Origin: Pyxidicoccus xibeiensis
GTDB taxonomy: Bacteria > Myxococcota > Myxococcia > Myxococcales > Myxococcaceae
Length of the DNA: 64,000 nt
NCBI RefSeq assembly: GCF_024198175.1
Contig: NZ_JAJVKV010000002.1
Coordinates: forward strand, 496,001 to 560,000
Reading direction: 5' to 3'
In this document: positions 30,353 to 39,805 of the stretch, in pieces
How positions within the stretch are numbered: the first letter of the stretch is position 1
Layout: every line of letters begins with the position of its first letter
Program-made: the position numbers and the translations under genes
The notes under the pieces: generated by a model
The model's database searches: none
Told to the model about the DNA's origin: nothing
Seen by the model: only the letters and a program-made list of their open reading frames with translations

Positions 30353-31158
30353 CGACTGATTCCAAAAACAGGGCTTACGGTGGCAGGAAGATCGGCTCCG
30401 TTCAGGGCATCCTTATACATTTGTCCCTGATCCTTGGGATGGTAGGGGTGCTTCGGTGGGTAGGGCCTCCACTGGGCATGATTGTCGTTCGCGCATGGAA
30501 ACTTGAAGTCATAAACACGCTGTACCTTCAGTGGGTTTCCTGTCTCGTGTAGCACCACGTCCGGCACCAGTGTTCCTACCAGCAGGTGGAGCCAGCCCGA
30601 CCGAAGCCACTCCTCCACCTGCTCGCGGGAAATCAGCCGCGTCTGCTTCGTCTTCAGGTCGTACGCGTAACGAGGCTCGAGGCTGTAGTTTCCTGGAAAG
30701 AGCTTCTCCAGTGCCTCCTGGACACATCTCAGCGCCGCTTCATGTTTGAGCCGGCCCAGCTCGACCGCGCGCTTCACGTCCTGGTTCCACGGGTTCTTCA
30801 CCACCTCGTCGCACTGCTCGCGCGTGGGTCGTTTCCCCTGCCCGAATTGCTGTTCATTCACCTCGAAATGGGCCTGCCTGGCGCACTCCTCCAGAAGCTC
30901 CTCGACACGACCCAGTTCCGCGGTGTCCAGCAAGCGCAGCACGACGGCCGTGGTGCGAACGGCGCCAGCACCGCGCAACAACCACGGCAGCACGGCGTCA
31001 TCCCCCGTGGCGGCGTAGCACGCGGGACTGCGCATGCATGAGCTCGTGGCGGAGTCCATGCTCTGTGCGTAGCGCCCCGTACCTCCGCGTCTCGCGGGGG
31101 TCACGGTGCCGCACCCCACCAGCAGCACGCTCACGACGAGCATCCAGGCGTAGCGCAT
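30349..31158 (-). CDS. lipoprotein with C-terminal VRR-Nuc-like nuclease domain, candidate toxin
   Basis: A 269-residue lipoprotein: signal peptide with lipobox LVGC (Cys16, Gly at +2). A helical middle part runs to about residue 185. The last 70 residues have a PD-(D/E)xK nuclease layout: Asp200 in VPDVVLHETG, Asp217 and Lys219 in YDFKFPC, and DQGQMYKDAL afterwards, which is the arrangement of VRR-Nuc enzymes. The following overlapping gene is a DUF3396 protein, the family that neutralises VRR-Nuc toxins. Myxobacterial SitA toxins are lipoproteins with variable toxic C-termini and adjacent immunity genes, delivered by outer-membrane exchange; this gene has the same layout, though I cannot confirm a SitA N-terminus. 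A strong GGGAGGGG site precedes the ATG. Confidence 0.7.
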   Translation of the reverse strand: MRYAWMLVVSVLLVGCGTVTPARRGGTGRYAQSMDSATSSCMRSPACYAATGDDAVLPWLLRGAGAVRTTAVVLRLLDTAELGRVEELLEECARQAHFEVNEQQFGQGKRPTREQCDEVVKNPWNQDVKRAVELGRLKHEAALRCVQEALEKLFPGNYSLEPRYAYDLKTKQTRLISREQVEEWLRSGWLHLLVGTLVPDVVLHETGNPLKVQRVYDFKFPCANDNHAQWRPYPPKHPYHPKDQGQMYKDALNGADLPATVSPVFGISR

Positions 31159-31219
31159 GCCCCTCCCTCACGGGCATGGTTCACCCGTCACCGGCGAGTC
31201 TACCTCCTCACAACACGCC

Positions 31220-31903
31220 TCAGGGCGCGGAAGGCTGCTCCAGGCTCGCACCGCGCTCCATGGCCGCGTGGCTCAGCAGCTCACGCACCTCTTCATCCGT
31301 GGTCTGCGCGAAGTCGCGGTACCAGAGGCCCACGGCGTAGAAGGGCTCGGGCATGCGGGCGCAGATGACCTCATCCGCCTCGGCCGCGAGGACCTCGCAG
31401 GACTCGGTGGCCCCCACCGGCACCGCCACCACGATGCGCGCGGGCTCGAGCCGGCGCAGCGCGGCCACCGCGGCGCGCATCGTCGTCCCCGTGGCCAGCC
31501 CGTCATCCACGAGGATGACCGTGCGCCCGCTCACGTCGGGCGGCGGCCGCCCGTCCCGGTAGCGCTGCTCGCGCCGCCGCAGCTCCCGCGCCTCGCGCTC
31601 CGCCGTGGCGTTGATGGCCTCCTGGGGAATCTCGAGCTGCTCCACCACCTCCCGGTTGATGACCCGCACTCCACCGGACGCGATGGCGCCCATCGCCAGC
31701 TCCTCGTGTCCGGGCGTCCCCAGCTTCCGCACCAGGAACACGTCGAGTGGCGCCCCCAGCTCCTGCGCCACGACGAGCGCCACCGGCACGCCGCCTCTCG
31801 GCAGGCCGAGCACCAGCGTGTCCGGCCGGTGCGCATACGGCCGCAGCAGCTCCGCCAGCTCGCGGCCTCCTTCATAACGGTCCAGGAACTCGGGCCCTCG
31901 CAT
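31220..31903 (-). CDS. phosphoribosyltransferase family protein
   Basis: A 227-residue protein of the type I phosphoribosyltransferase fold. The PRPP-binding motif is [14 protein letters not shown] at about 129-142. [16 protein letters not shown] near residue 31 and [21 protein letters not shown] near 54 are the blocks found in the predicted phosphoribosyltransferases of the COG1926 type. The substrate is not known. GGGAG precedes the ATG. It lies upstream of the lipoprotein toxin candidate on the same strand, 61 bp away, but does not seem functionally linked to it. Confidence 0.82.
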   Translation of the reverse strand: MRGPEFLDRYEGGRELAELLRPYAHRPDTLVLGLPRGGVPVALVVAQELGAPLDVFLVRKLGTPGHEELAMGAIASGGVRVINREVVEQLEIPQEAINATAEREARELRRREQRYRDGRPPPDVSGRTVILVDDGLATGTTMRAAVAALRRLEPARIVVAVPVGATESCEVLAAEADEVICARMPEPFYAVGLWYRDFAQTTDEEVRELLSHAAMERGASLEQPSAP

Positions 31904-32046
31904 GTGCCGCTCCCTTCGCCGTTCCCCCAGCTCCGAACGACGCCTCCAGCGACAAACGTGGGCACCTTGCGCGCGGAGCGGAACGGCCCGCGCGGGCGCG
32001 GGGCACCCACCCCGTGCCCGCCGGTCCGCCCGACACGCTTCGGGAC

Positions 32047-32286
32047 TCAGCGCAGGCTGTCTGGCGCCGAGGCGATGATCTCCGGCCTGCCCGGCTGCGT
32101 GGGCATGGGTGGCTCATGAATGCCGGGCGGCTTGATTTCGGGCGGCTGCGGCGGCTCGATTTCCGGCGGCGCGCGCGTGGGCGGCTCGATTTCCGGCGGC
32201 TGGCGCGCGGGCGGCTCCCGGCTGGGAGGCTTGCCCGGCTCAGGCTCCTTCACGGGCGAATCGGGCGTCGTCGGCACTTCGGGCAT
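32047..32286 (-). CDS. proline-rich small protein with PPEIEPP repeats
   Basis: A 79-residue protein, about one third proline, with repeated PPEIEPP / PPEIKPP units between residues 29 and 54. It has no signal peptide and no membrane helix. The AGGAGAG site 7 nt before the ATG at 32286 and consistent frame support translation. No function can be assigned; such tails often form stiff extended linkers. Confidence 0.55.
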   Translation of the reverse strand: MPEVPTTPDSPVKEPEPGKPPSREPPARQPPEIEPPTRAPPEIEPPQPPEIKPPGIHEPPMPTQPGRPEIIASAPDSLR

Positions 32287-32521
32287 GCGGCGGCTCTCCT
32301 GGATTCCGGCAAGGGTTCACTCAGCCTCGTGACACTGGGCACGCCCAGGCAGGCGGGCACCGCTCCCGTTGCCCACTGAACGTGCGGCCGATGCCTGGCT
32401 GACTGCTGGGGAGCCGGGCGCGCTGACAGGCGTCGGACCGGGGGCTCCCTCCAGCCTGATGCACCGCGCTACCGCCACGTTCACGTTCCAGGGAGGAACC
32501 GGCGAGCGAAGGAGTCACGCG

Positions 32522-33703
32522 ATGAAGGCTGCCTGGTGGGGAATCGGTGGCATGGGGATGGGCATGGGATTGATGTACTGGGCCGACCCGCGAAGTGGCC
32601 GCTGGCGGCGCTCCCACCTGCAAGGCAGGGCCGTCCACGCGGTGCATGAGGCCAGCGCCGCCGTGGGAATCATCGCCCGCGACCTGTCCCACCGCACGCG
32701 CGGCCTCTTCTTCGAGTCCTTCCGCAAGCTGCGCGCCCGGCCCGTGGACGACCTGACGCTGGAGGAGCGCGTCCGCGCGGCGCTGGGCCGCGTGTGCTCG
32801 CATCCCGGCGCCATCCGGGTCTCCGCGAGGAACGGCCTGGTGGTGCTGGAGGGCTCCATCCTCGTCGGCGAGCTGAAGCGCGTGGTGCCCCGCCTCGGCC
32901 GCGTGCGCGGGGTGCGCGGGGTGGACAACCGGCTGTCGCCCTTCACGGAGCCCGGAAGCCGCCCGGACCTGCAGGGCGGGGTGCCCCGGCGCGGCGAGGC
33001 CTGGGCCTTCATGCAGGGCCACTGGTCTCCCACGTCGCGGCTGTTCGGCGCGCTCGGAGGCCTGGCGCTCGCGGGCTGGGGGCTCGGGCAGCGGGGCATC
33101 ATCGGCACGCTGGCGAGCCTGGGCGGGGGGATGCTCGGCATCCGCGCCTTCACCAACCTGGACCTGAAGCGGCTCACCGGTGTGGGCGCGGACGTGCGTG
33201 CCATCTCGCTCCACAAGGACCTCACGGTGAATGCCCCTGTCGAGGAGGTCTTCGCCTTCTGGAGCGCGATGCACAACTTCCCCCGCTTCATGACGCACGT
33301 CGATGAGGTCCGCGTGGGCCCGGAGGGGCGCTCGACCTGGAAGGTGCGCGGCCCCGCGGGCACGCACTTCGAATGGGACGCCATCGTCACCAAGCGCATC
33401 CCCAACCGGCTGCTCGCGTGGCGCAGCGTGGAGGGCACCCTGGTGAAGAACGCTGGCGTCATCCACTTCGAGCCCACGCCCAACGGAGGCACGCGGGTGG
33501 ACATCCGCCTCTCGTACAACCCGCCGGCGGGCGCCGTGGGCCACGCCTTCGCGAAGCTGCTGGGCGCCGACCCCAAGAAGCAGATGGACGACGACCTGCT
33601 GCGCTTCAAGTCGCTGCTGGAGCGCGGCAAGGCCACCGGCCACGAGACGGTGACGCGCGACCAGGTCGCTCCGGACCGCGAGTGGTGGCCGACGCCCCAC
33701 TGA
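32522..33703 (+). CDS. membrane protein with BON and SRPBCC domains
   Basis: A 393-residue protein. The first 20 residues are a glycine- and methionine-rich membrane helix (WWGIGGMGMGMGLMYW), followed by a helical stretch, then a BON domain (about 80-140: RVRAALGRVCSHPGAIRVSARNG with VVLEG). A membrane pair lies at about 175-215, and an SRPBCC (polyketide cyclase/dehydrase) domain at 235-375 begins with LTVNAPVEEVFAFWSAMHNFP and includes a WEWDAIV-like WDAIVTKRIPNRLLAW segment. The SRPBCC fold binds lipophilic molecules. The ATG at 32522 has GGAG upstream; the frame is open earlier but without better signal. Role unknown, probably envelope-associated. Confidence 0.75.
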   Translation: MKAAWWGIGGMGMGMGLMYWADPRSGRWRRSHLQGRAVHAVHEASAAVGIIARDLSHRTRGLFFESFRKLRARPVDDLTLEERVRAALGRVCSHPGAIRVSARNGLVVLEGSILVGELKRVVPRLGRVRGVRGVDNRLSPFTEPGSRPDLQGGVPRRGEAWAFMQGHWSPTSRLFGALGGLALAGWGLGQRGIIGTLASLGGGMLGIRAFTNLDLKRLTGVGADVRAISLHKDLTVNAPVEEVFAFWSAMHNFPRFMTHVDEVRVGPEGRSTWKVRGPAGTHFEWDAIVTKRIPNRLLAWRSVEGTLVKNAGVIHFEPTPNGGTRVDIRLSYNPPAGAVGHAFAKLLGADPKKQMDDDLLRFKSLLERGKATGHETVTRDQVAPDREWWPTPH

Positions 33704-33763
33704 CCGCGGCGTCCGGGCCCCCGTCTCGAAAGGGCGCGGACGTGTCTGCTACACTCGGCTGCC

Positions 33764-34909
33764 ATGCGCGCATGGCTGAGCTGGGTGGTGCTGGCGTGTG
33801 TCTTCGGCACGCCGGCCCTGGGCATCACGGTGGATGCGGTTCCCCGTCCTCCGAGGGGCACGTGGTCGGTGGACACGACGGGGAAGCTCTCCGCCGACAC
33901 CCGGGCGGAGGTGAACCGGCTCGGCGCCGAGCTGGACGCTCAGGGACGCGGCCAGCTCGCCGTGGTGGTGGTGGACACCACCAGTGGCCGTGGCTCGCGC
34001 GACTTCGCCCTGACCCTCTTCAACCGGTGGGGCATCGGCCACGCCGGGGTGGATGACGGCGCGCTGCTCTTCATCGCGCTGTCGGACCGCAAGGCGGAGA
34101 TCATCCTCGGCGATGGCGTGGACGGCCCGCGCGACCAGGCGGCCAGCGACGCGCTGATGTCGGGGACCATCATTCCCGCCTTCAAGCGCGGCGACCCGGA
34201 CGGCGCGGTGCGCGACGGCGCCAGGGGCCTGCACCAGCTCCTCCAGCAGTCGGAGCTGTTCAACCCGTCGGCCGCCACCGCGAGCGGCGAGCAGGATACC
34301 CAGGCCCTTCCACCCCAGGAGGCACCGTACATCCCCGGCACCGTCCCCTCTTCGTACGAGTCCGTGTACGCGCCCGAGCCCACCTCCTCGACTCCGGACG
34401 TCGGGCTGTTGGCCGGGGGCGTGGGCGTGCTCGGCGCGGCGGGCCTGGCCGGCCGGGCGCTGCTGCGGAGGCGCCCACGCAAGTGCCGTGCGTGTGGCGG
34501 CAAGCGGGAGCGGCTGGACGAAGCGGCGGATGACGACCACATCGACGCGGGCCAGCGGCGGGAGGAGAAGTTGGGCTCGGTGGACTACGACGTCTGGTGG
34601 TGCAACCCCTGCGAGGACGCCGTGGTGGAGCGCTACGGGACGCTCTTCACGCGCTACGCGCGCTGCGCGCAGTGCAGATATGTGACGTCGGACAAGACGA
34701 CCCGGACCCTGCGCGCCGCCACGTACGACCATGGCGGCGAGGTGGAGGTGACGCTGCGCTGCAAGCACTGCGGCAACGTGTCCACCTCGCGCCACAGCAC
34801 GCCCCGCCTCACCCGCTCCAGCTCGTCCTCCAGCAGCGGCAGCCGCTCCTCCTCGTCCTCCTTCGGTGGCGGGCGCTCCTCGGGGGGTGGCTCCAGCGGG
34901 AGCTGGTAG
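33764..34909 (+). CDS. TPM-domain membrane protein with four CxxC zinc-ribbon motifs
   Basis: A 381-residue protein. A signal peptide (to about residue 20) is followed by a TPM domain (about 40-165: GKLSADTRAEVNRLGAEL, QLAVVVVDTTSG, GALLFIALSDRKAEIILGDG), a family linked to photosystem repair in plants and of unknown role in bacteria. A membrane helix is at about 215-235. Four CxxC motifs follow (CRAC, CNPC, CAQC, CKHC), forming two probable zinc ribbons. The Ser/Gly-rich end with FGGGRSSGGGSSGSW is typical of this family. The domain order puts TPM outside and zinc ribbons inside the cell. Confidence 0.85.
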   Translation: MRAWLSWVVLACVFGTPALGITVDAVPRPPRGTWSVDTTGKLSADTRAEVNRLGAELDAQGRGQLAVVVVDTTSGRGSRDFALTLFNRWGIGHAGVDDGALLFIALSDRKAEIILGDGVDGPRDQAASDALMSGTIIPAFKRGDPDGAVRDGARGLHQLLQQSELFNPSAATASGEQDTQALPPQEAPYIPGTVPSSYESVYAPEPTSSTPDVGLLAGGVGVLGAAGLAGRALLRRRPRKCRACGGKRERLDEAADDDHIDAGQRREEKLGSVDYDVWWCNPCEDAVVERYGTLFTRYARCAQCRYVTSDKTTRTLRAATYDHGGEVEVTLRCKHCGNVSTSRHSTPRLTRSSSSSSSGSRSSSSSFGGGRSSGGGSSGSW

Positions 34910-34923
34910 CAGCCTGCTCCCGC

Positions 34924-36753
34924 TCACCCCGCGTGGGCGGAGGCGTCGAGCTCCCGCGTGGTGGCGAGGGGAAGGCGCACGATGAAGCGGGTGCCTTCCT
35001 CGGCGGAGGAGCTGGCGGTGATGCTCCCGCCGTGGGCCCGGACGAGGTGCTGGACGATGTAGAGCCCCAGCCCCAGCCCCCGGCGTCCGGCGTCACGCCC
35101 TGCCTGCTTGAACGGGTCGAAGATGCGGGGCAGCAGCTCCGCTGGCACCGGGGGCCCGTCGTTGTGCACCGACAGCTCCACGTCCGGGCCGTCCGCCCGG
35201 AGCTCCACCCGCACCGGGGAGTCCTCGTCCCCGTGTACGAGCGCGTTGCCCACGAGGTTGGACACCACCTGGGCCAGCCGGCCCGGGTCCCACGCACCCG
35301 TGTGGGCCCCGCGCGCGCAGGCCAGCACCACGCGCCCCGGGTGCGTCAGCTCGAACTCCGCCACCGTCTCCTGCACCAGCCAGCACAGGTCCGTCGGCCG
35401 CCGGTCCAGGGGAATGCCTCCGCCCATGGAGGCGCGCGTGAAGTCGAGCAGGTCGTCAATCATCCGCGTCATGCGGTCCGCGCTGGTGGCGATGCGCCGC
35501 ACGCCCGTCAGCACCACGTCTGGCACCGCCTCTCGCCGCAGGAGCAGCTGGGTGGTGAGCGTGATGTTGCCGAGCGGGTTGCGCAGGTCGTGCCCGACGA
35601 TGCCCAGCAGCCGCTCGCGGAACTGCTCCGTGTGCTTCTCCTCGGTGACGTCCCGGAAGAACGCGGCGATGCCGCCCTCCCGCGTGGGGTAGACGCTCGT
35701 GCTCGTCCACAGGTCCAGCGGCGCGTAGTACTCGTCGAACCGGCTGGGCACCCGCTGCTCCGCCACGCGGTGGTACTCCACCCAGTACTTCGACCCGGGA
35801 TGCGCGGTGGCCGGGAACACGTCCCAGAAGACGCGCCCCAGCGTGTCCTCGCGCCGCGTGCGCGACAGGCGCTCCTGGTTCTCGTTCACCATGACGAAGC
35901 GGAAGTCCTTGTCGAGCACGAACATGGCCTCCCCATGCTCCATGACCTCGAGGGCCCGCTCGTGCTCGCGCATCAGCTGCTCGCGCTCCTCCTGCTCCCG
36001 CTTGCGCCGGGTGATGTCATGGAAGAAGACGGACAGGCCGCCGTCCTCGTTCGGATGGGCGCGCACGTCGAACCAGCGGTTCCACGGGGTGTAGAGCGTC
36101 TCGAAGGACTCCGCGCACCGCCGGCTGGCGGCGTCGCGGTAGTGCTGCTCCAGCTCGGAGCCCTGGTACCCGGGGAACGCCTCCCACAGGGTGCGGCCCA
36201 CCAGCTCCTCGCGCCGCTGGCCGAGCATCCGCTCCGCCTGCGCATTCACGTCGGTGAGGCGCCACTGCGCGTCCACCGCATAGAAGCCGTCGGACATGCT
36301 CTCCAGCAGCCGCGCCCGCTGGAGCTGGGCATGCTCGATGTCGCCGCGGCTGTGTACCCGCTCGGTGACGTCGACCAGCGTGCCCAGGAAGCGCACCGGG
36401 CGGCCCTCTCGGTCGAAGAAGGCCCGCCCGTTGGCGGCAAGCCAGCGCACGCCCAGGGGCGTGGGGATGCGGTGCTCCAGGGAGAAGTGCCCGCTGCCCT
36501 CCGGCCGCAGGGCCTGCCGTATCGCCGCCTGGGTCTTCATCCGGTCCTCGGGGTGGACGCGGGACAGGAAGTCCTCCATGCCCATCCGCGTGTCCGGCGG
36601 CACCCCGAAGAGGGCCAGGGCCCGCTCGTCGAAGGTCAGCGCGCCCGTCTCCGGGTCATAGTCCCAGGTCCCCAGGCCGGTCGCCTCCACCGCGAGCCGC
36701 AGCTGCTCCCGGTCGCGGGCGATGCTGTCCTCGTCCCGGGTCGTTCGCGCCAC
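34924..36753 (-). CDS. soluble multi-PAS histidine kinase
   Basis: A 609-residue kinase without membrane helix. Three PAS/PAC units occupy about 1-370: the first begins LRLAVEATGLGTWDYDPETG, later ones SMSDGFYAVDAQWRLTDVN and MFVLDKDFRFVMVNENQERL. HisKA has GIVGHDLRNPLGN and the ATPase domain NLVGNALVHG, HNDGPPVP, FDPFKQAGR and GLGLGLYIV. The start GTG at 36753 was chosen because the PAS region begins shortly after and a GGGAGG lies 9 nt upstream; the frame is open for another 358 codons upstream, which is the antisense of the divergent gene. No response regulator is adjacent, so it is an orphan kinase. Confidence 0.85.
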   Translation of the reverse strand: MARTTRDEDSIARDREQLRLAVEATGLGTWDYDPETGALTFDERALALFGVPPDTRMGMEDFLSRVHPEDRMKTQAAIRQALRPEGSGHFSLEHRIPTPLGVRWLAANGRAFFDREGRPVRFLGTLVDVTERVHSRGDIEHAQLQRARLLESMSDGFYAVDAQWRLTDVNAQAERMLGQRREELVGRTLWEAFPGYQGSELEQHYRDAASRRCAESFETLYTPWNRWFDVRAHPNEDGGLSVFFHDITRRKREQEEREQLMREHERALEVMEHGEAMFVLDKDFRFVMVNENQERLSRTRREDTLGRVFWDVFPATAHPGSKYWVEYHRVAEQRVPSRFDEYYAPLDLWTSTSVYPTREGGIAAFFRDVTEEKHTEQFRERLLGIVGHDLRNPLGNITLTTQLLLRREAVPDVVLTGVRRIATSADRMTRMIDDLLDFTRASMGGGIPLDRRPTDLCWLVQETVAEFELTHPGRVVLACARGAHTGAWDPGRLAQVVSNLVGNALVHGDEDSPVRVELRADGPDVELSVHNDGPPVPAELLPRIFDPFKQAGRDAGRRGLGLGLYIVQHLVRAHGGSITASSSAEEGTRFIVRLPLATTRELDASAHAG

Positions 36754-37009
36754 CAAGAAGAGCCTCCCAGACGACGGGGCCCGGAGAAGGAGCCCCTCCT
36801 GGGAGGTGGACCCTGCCGGCGCGTTTCGGAAGACTCCCGCTGCCTGCCTGCCCTCCGGCCGGCGCAAGTCTTGCGCGTCCGCTCCCGACTCCGCGGCGCC
36901 GCGCACTTCCTGCGTCCCGCTCGTCCTGCACCGCCAGGGGAGCGTCCTGGCGCGAGGCTTGCTCAAGAGGCAGGGACCGGCTCGGGACGACGCCGGGAAG
37001 GGAGCCCCC

Positions 37010-37846
37010 ATGGGCAGGCGCGAAGTGACAGCCGTCATCCTCAGCGTGTTCCTCGCCTCGGGCGCGGGGCAGGCAAGCGGGCTGGAGCCCGGCTCCCCCC
37101 TGCAGGCGCCCCCGCGTCCCGCTGTCCGGAAGCAGCCCGAGGCCGCGCCGCGCGCACCGGAAGTCTCCCTGGCGCGCTTCCTGGAGTCACCGGGCCGGGA
37201 CGCGGCGCGGGTGCGGCTCTGGCTGCGGCACAACCGCGAGGCGCGCGGTATCGAGGAGGGCGCGCGCGAGTTCCTGGGGCGGCTCATCGACATCGTCACC
37301 GAGGCACCTCCGGAGCTCGTGTTCTCCCACGAGCGCGTCATGCTGGACGCGGAGGCCCTGGCGGCCGACTCGGAGCTGCTCGCGCTGGCGGATGCGCGCA
37401 CGGAGCTGCTGGCGGTGCTGGGCCGGATGGACCCGGACTTCCAGGTGCTCGAAGGGGAGCGCTTCCCGCCCTGGGCCCGGGACGGGGTGGTGGACCGCCA
37501 GGCGCTCGCGGGGCTCGTCTTCGCGCGCACCGGCCGCGCCGCCGCGCTGCCCGTGGAGGTGGACCGGCTGCTCGCGGAGCTGACGGCGCTGGACTCGCGG
37601 CTGGACCTGCAGGAGGTGCAGCTGCTGCCGGTGGCGGAGGAGGCGCTGGGCGCCGTGCTGCTGGGGCTCACCTCGGGGGAGGCGACGATGATGGAGGTGG
37701 TCCATGGGCTGCACTTCCTCAAGCACCAGCAGCGGCGGAGGCTGGACCTGCGCGTCCACCGGGAGCTGCTGTTGATGGAGGTGGCTCGGCGGGCGGGCTG
37801 CGCGGTGGAGGCCCTGCCGTGGGCCAACCCGGCCGAGCCCGGCTGA
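37010..37846 (+). CDS. exported hypothetical protein
   Basis: A 278-residue protein with a signal-type N-terminus (VTAVILSVFLASGAGQASG). The rest is predicted to be mostly helical, with leucine- and glutamate-rich segments (ELLALADARTELLAVLGRM, LQEVQLLPVAEEALGAVLL) and no motif that I recognise. The ATG at 37010 follows GGGAAGGGAG. It is divergent from the PAS kinase at 36753, with 256 bp between, in which no promoter was clear. Family and role are unknown. Confidence 0.6.
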   Translation: MGRREVTAVILSVFLASGAGQASGLEPGSPLQAPPRPAVRKQPEAAPRAPEVSLARFLESPGRDAARVRLWLRHNREARGIEEGAREFLGRLIDIVTEAPPELVFSHERVMLDAEALAADSELLALADARTELLAVLGRMDPDFQVLEGERFPPWARDGVVDRQALAGLVFARTGRAAALPVEVDRLLAELTALDSRLDLQEVQLLPVAEEALGAVLLGLTSGEATMMEVVHGLHFLKHQQRRRLDLRVHRELLLMEVARRAGCAVEALPWANPAEPG

Positions 37847-37926
37847 TCCGTTCGATGGCTTCCACCGGGCGGAAGGAACTCCCTGCGCCCGGACGTTGAC
37901 CGCGGTTAGGCTCCCACCCCAGACCC

Positions 37927-39117
37927 ATGTCGGAAACCTTGTTCGAGGAATTGAAGCGGTACGTGGGCTTCAGCCCGGAAGACGAGCGCGCGCTCGTCGG
38001 CCTGCACCCCATCGTGAAGTCCCACTTCCCGCGCATCGCCCGCGTCTTCTACGACCGCATCCTGGAGCACGAGGGCGCTCGCCAGGCGCTGGAAGGCGGG
38101 GAGAGTCAGGTCGGCCACCTGCGGGGCACCCTCCAGGTGTGGATGGACCAGCTGCTGAGCGGCCCCTGGGACGAGGCGTACTTCGAGCTGCGCTGCCGCA
38201 TCGGCCGCATGCACGTGCGCATCTCGCTGCCCCAGCACTACATGTTCGGCGCGATGAACATCCTGCGGCGGGAGCTCAACGCCCTCGTCGACGAGGCGTA
38301 CCTCGGGCAGCCGGACTCGCTGCGCGTGGCCCGCGCCGCGCTGGGGAAGATCCTGGACCTGGAGCTGGCCATCATGCTCCACACCTACCGCGAGGACCTG
38401 CTGACCCAGCAGGCGCGCATCGAGCGGCTGTCCACCTTCGGCCAGCTCGTGGGCTCCATCGGCCACGAGCTGCGCAACCCGCTGGGCGTCATTGAGACCT
38501 CGCTCTACATCCTCCGCGGCCGGCCCGGCGCCGTGGACGAGCGCACCGCGAAGCACCTGGACCGCATCGGCGACCAGGTCTCCATCGCCAACCGCATCGT
38601 CACCGACCTGCTGGACATGATTCGCGACCGGCCCCTGCAGCGGCAGGACGTCTGGCTGGACGAGGTCTGGCAGGAGGCGCTCAAGGCGGTACAGCGGCCG
38701 GAGTCCGTCACGGTCCACGCGGAGGGCCTGGTCTCGCTGCCGGCGGTGCGGGGAGACGCGGGCCAGCTGCGCCAGGTGTTCGTCAACCTGCTGGAGAACG
38801 CGGTGCAGGCGCTGGAGGAGACGGGCGGCTCGGTGTCGCTCACGGCCAGCACCCCCGAGCCCGGCGTGGCGGAGCTGGTGCTGGAGGACTCGGGGCCGGG
38901 CGTGAGCGACAGCATCCGCCGCCGCCTCTTCGAGCCGCTGATGACGACGAAGGCGCGCGGCATCGGGCTCGGGCTGCCGCTCGTCAGGCGCATCCTGGAG
39001 CGGCACGGGGGCAGCATCGCCTATTCCCCTCGCGATGGCGCTGGTGCACGCTTCGTGCTCCGGCTTCCCCTCACTCCCGTGGAGGACGCTCATGCGCCAG
39101 TACCTTCTGCTGGATGA
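37927..39117 (+). CDS. globin-coupled histidine kinase, AfGcHK-like oxygen sensor
   Basis: A 396-residue soluble kinase with an N-terminal protoglobin-type sensor (about 1-155) and a kinase core. Probable haem residues are His96 ([10 protein letters not shown], proximal) and Tyr42 (RVFYDRIL, distal). The phosphorylated His is His180 ([11 protein letters not shown]). In the studied Anaeromyxobacter kinase AfGcHK the corresponding residues are His99, Tyr45 and His183, each shifted by exactly three. ATPase boxes are [29 protein letters not shown] and GIGLGLP. Binding of oxygen or other ligands to the haem would control phosphorylation of the tandem-receiver protein encoded next, which overlaps it by 26 bp. 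Confidence 0.9.
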   Translation: MSETLFEELKRYVGFSPEDERALVGLHPIVKSHFPRIARVFYDRILEHEGARQALEGGESQVGHLRGTLQVWMDQLLSGPWDEAYFELRCRIGRMHVRISLPQHYMFGAMNILRRELNALVDEAYLGQPDSLRVARAALGKILDLELAIMLHTYREDLLTQQARIERLSTFGQLVGSIGHELRNPLGVIETSLYILRGRPGAVDERTAKHLDRIGDQVSIANRIVTDLLDMIRDRPLQRQDVWLDEVWQEALKAVQRPESVTVHAEGLVSLPAVRGDAGQLRQVFVNLLENAVQALEETGGSVSLTASTPEPGVAELVLEDSGPGVSDSIRRRLFEPLMTTKARGIGLGLPLVRRILERHGGSIAYSPRDGAGARFVLRLPLTPVEDAHAPVPSAG

Positions 39118-39805
39118 CAACCGCGCGTTCGCGGAGAACCTCGCGGAGATCCTCCGCGACGAGGGCGACCAGGCCACCGTCGTCACCCAGGGTGACGAGG
39201 CCGTGCGCCTGGCACGCACCACGCGCTTCGACGTGCTGCTGACGGACATGCGCATGCCCGGGATGAGCGGCGCGGACGCGGTGCAGCAGCTGCGCCGGGT
39301 GGACCCGGGGCTGGCCGCGGTGGTCGTCACCGCCTACCCCCGCGAGGGCGATTTGGAGACGGCGCGGCGCGAGGGGCTGCTGGCGGTGCTACCCAAGCCC
39401 GTGCCGGTGCCCATGCTGGTGTCGCTGCTCTCCGGGGCACGGCGCGACGGGCTGGTGGTGCTGGTGGAGGACGACCCGGCGCTGAGCGACAACCTCACGG
39501 AGCTGCTGCGCTCGCGGGGCTTCTCGTGCGTGACGGCCGGCACCGTGCTGGACACGGATCTCATCGCCTGTGCGGAGCCCTTCGCCGCGCTGGTGGATTT
39601 GCGTGTGCCCGGCGGCCCGGATGGGGAAGCGCTGCGGCGGCTGCGCGCGCGCTACCCGGGCCTGCCCACCTACGTCATCACCGCCTACCCGGAAGAGTCC
39701 CTGGTGGAGGGTGCGGCGGGGGTCTTCTCCAAACCCTTCGACACCGGCGCGCTGCTGCGGGCGCTGGAGACGGCGCACGCCGAGCGCGCCCCTCGTTCGC
39801 CATGA
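39092..39805 (+). CDS. tandem-receiver response regulator, partner of the globin kinase
   Basis: A 237-residue protein made of two receiver domains and no output domain. Phosphorylated residues are Asp52 ([10 protein letters not shown]) and Asp169 ([10 protein letters not shown]). The response regulator reported for AfGcHK also has two receivers with Asp52 and Asp169, so this is very likely its ortholog. The ATG at 39092 has GGAGG 6 nt upstream and lies within the last codons of the kinase. Its stop overlaps the start of the receiver-kinase gene (ATGA). It probably passes phosphate on or acts by protein contact. Confidence 0.9.
   Translation: MRQYLLLDDNRAFAENLAEILRDEGDQATVVTQGDEAVRLARTTRFDVLLTDMRMPGMSGADAVQQLRRVDPGLAAVVVTAYPREGDLETARREGLLAVLPKPVPVPMLVSLLSGARRDGLVVLVEDDPALSDNLTELLRSRGFSCVTAGTVLDTDLIACAEPFAALVDLRVPGGPDGEALRRLRARYPGLPTYVITAYPEESLVEGAAGVFSKPFDTGALLRALETAHAERAPRSP

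Noticed and set aside
34597..37899. Open frame of 1100 codons on the plus strand
   Set aside because: It overlaps the PAS kinase and TPM genes, has shadow composition (His, Gln, Arg, Gly-rich) and no domains; long antisense frames are normal at this GC content.
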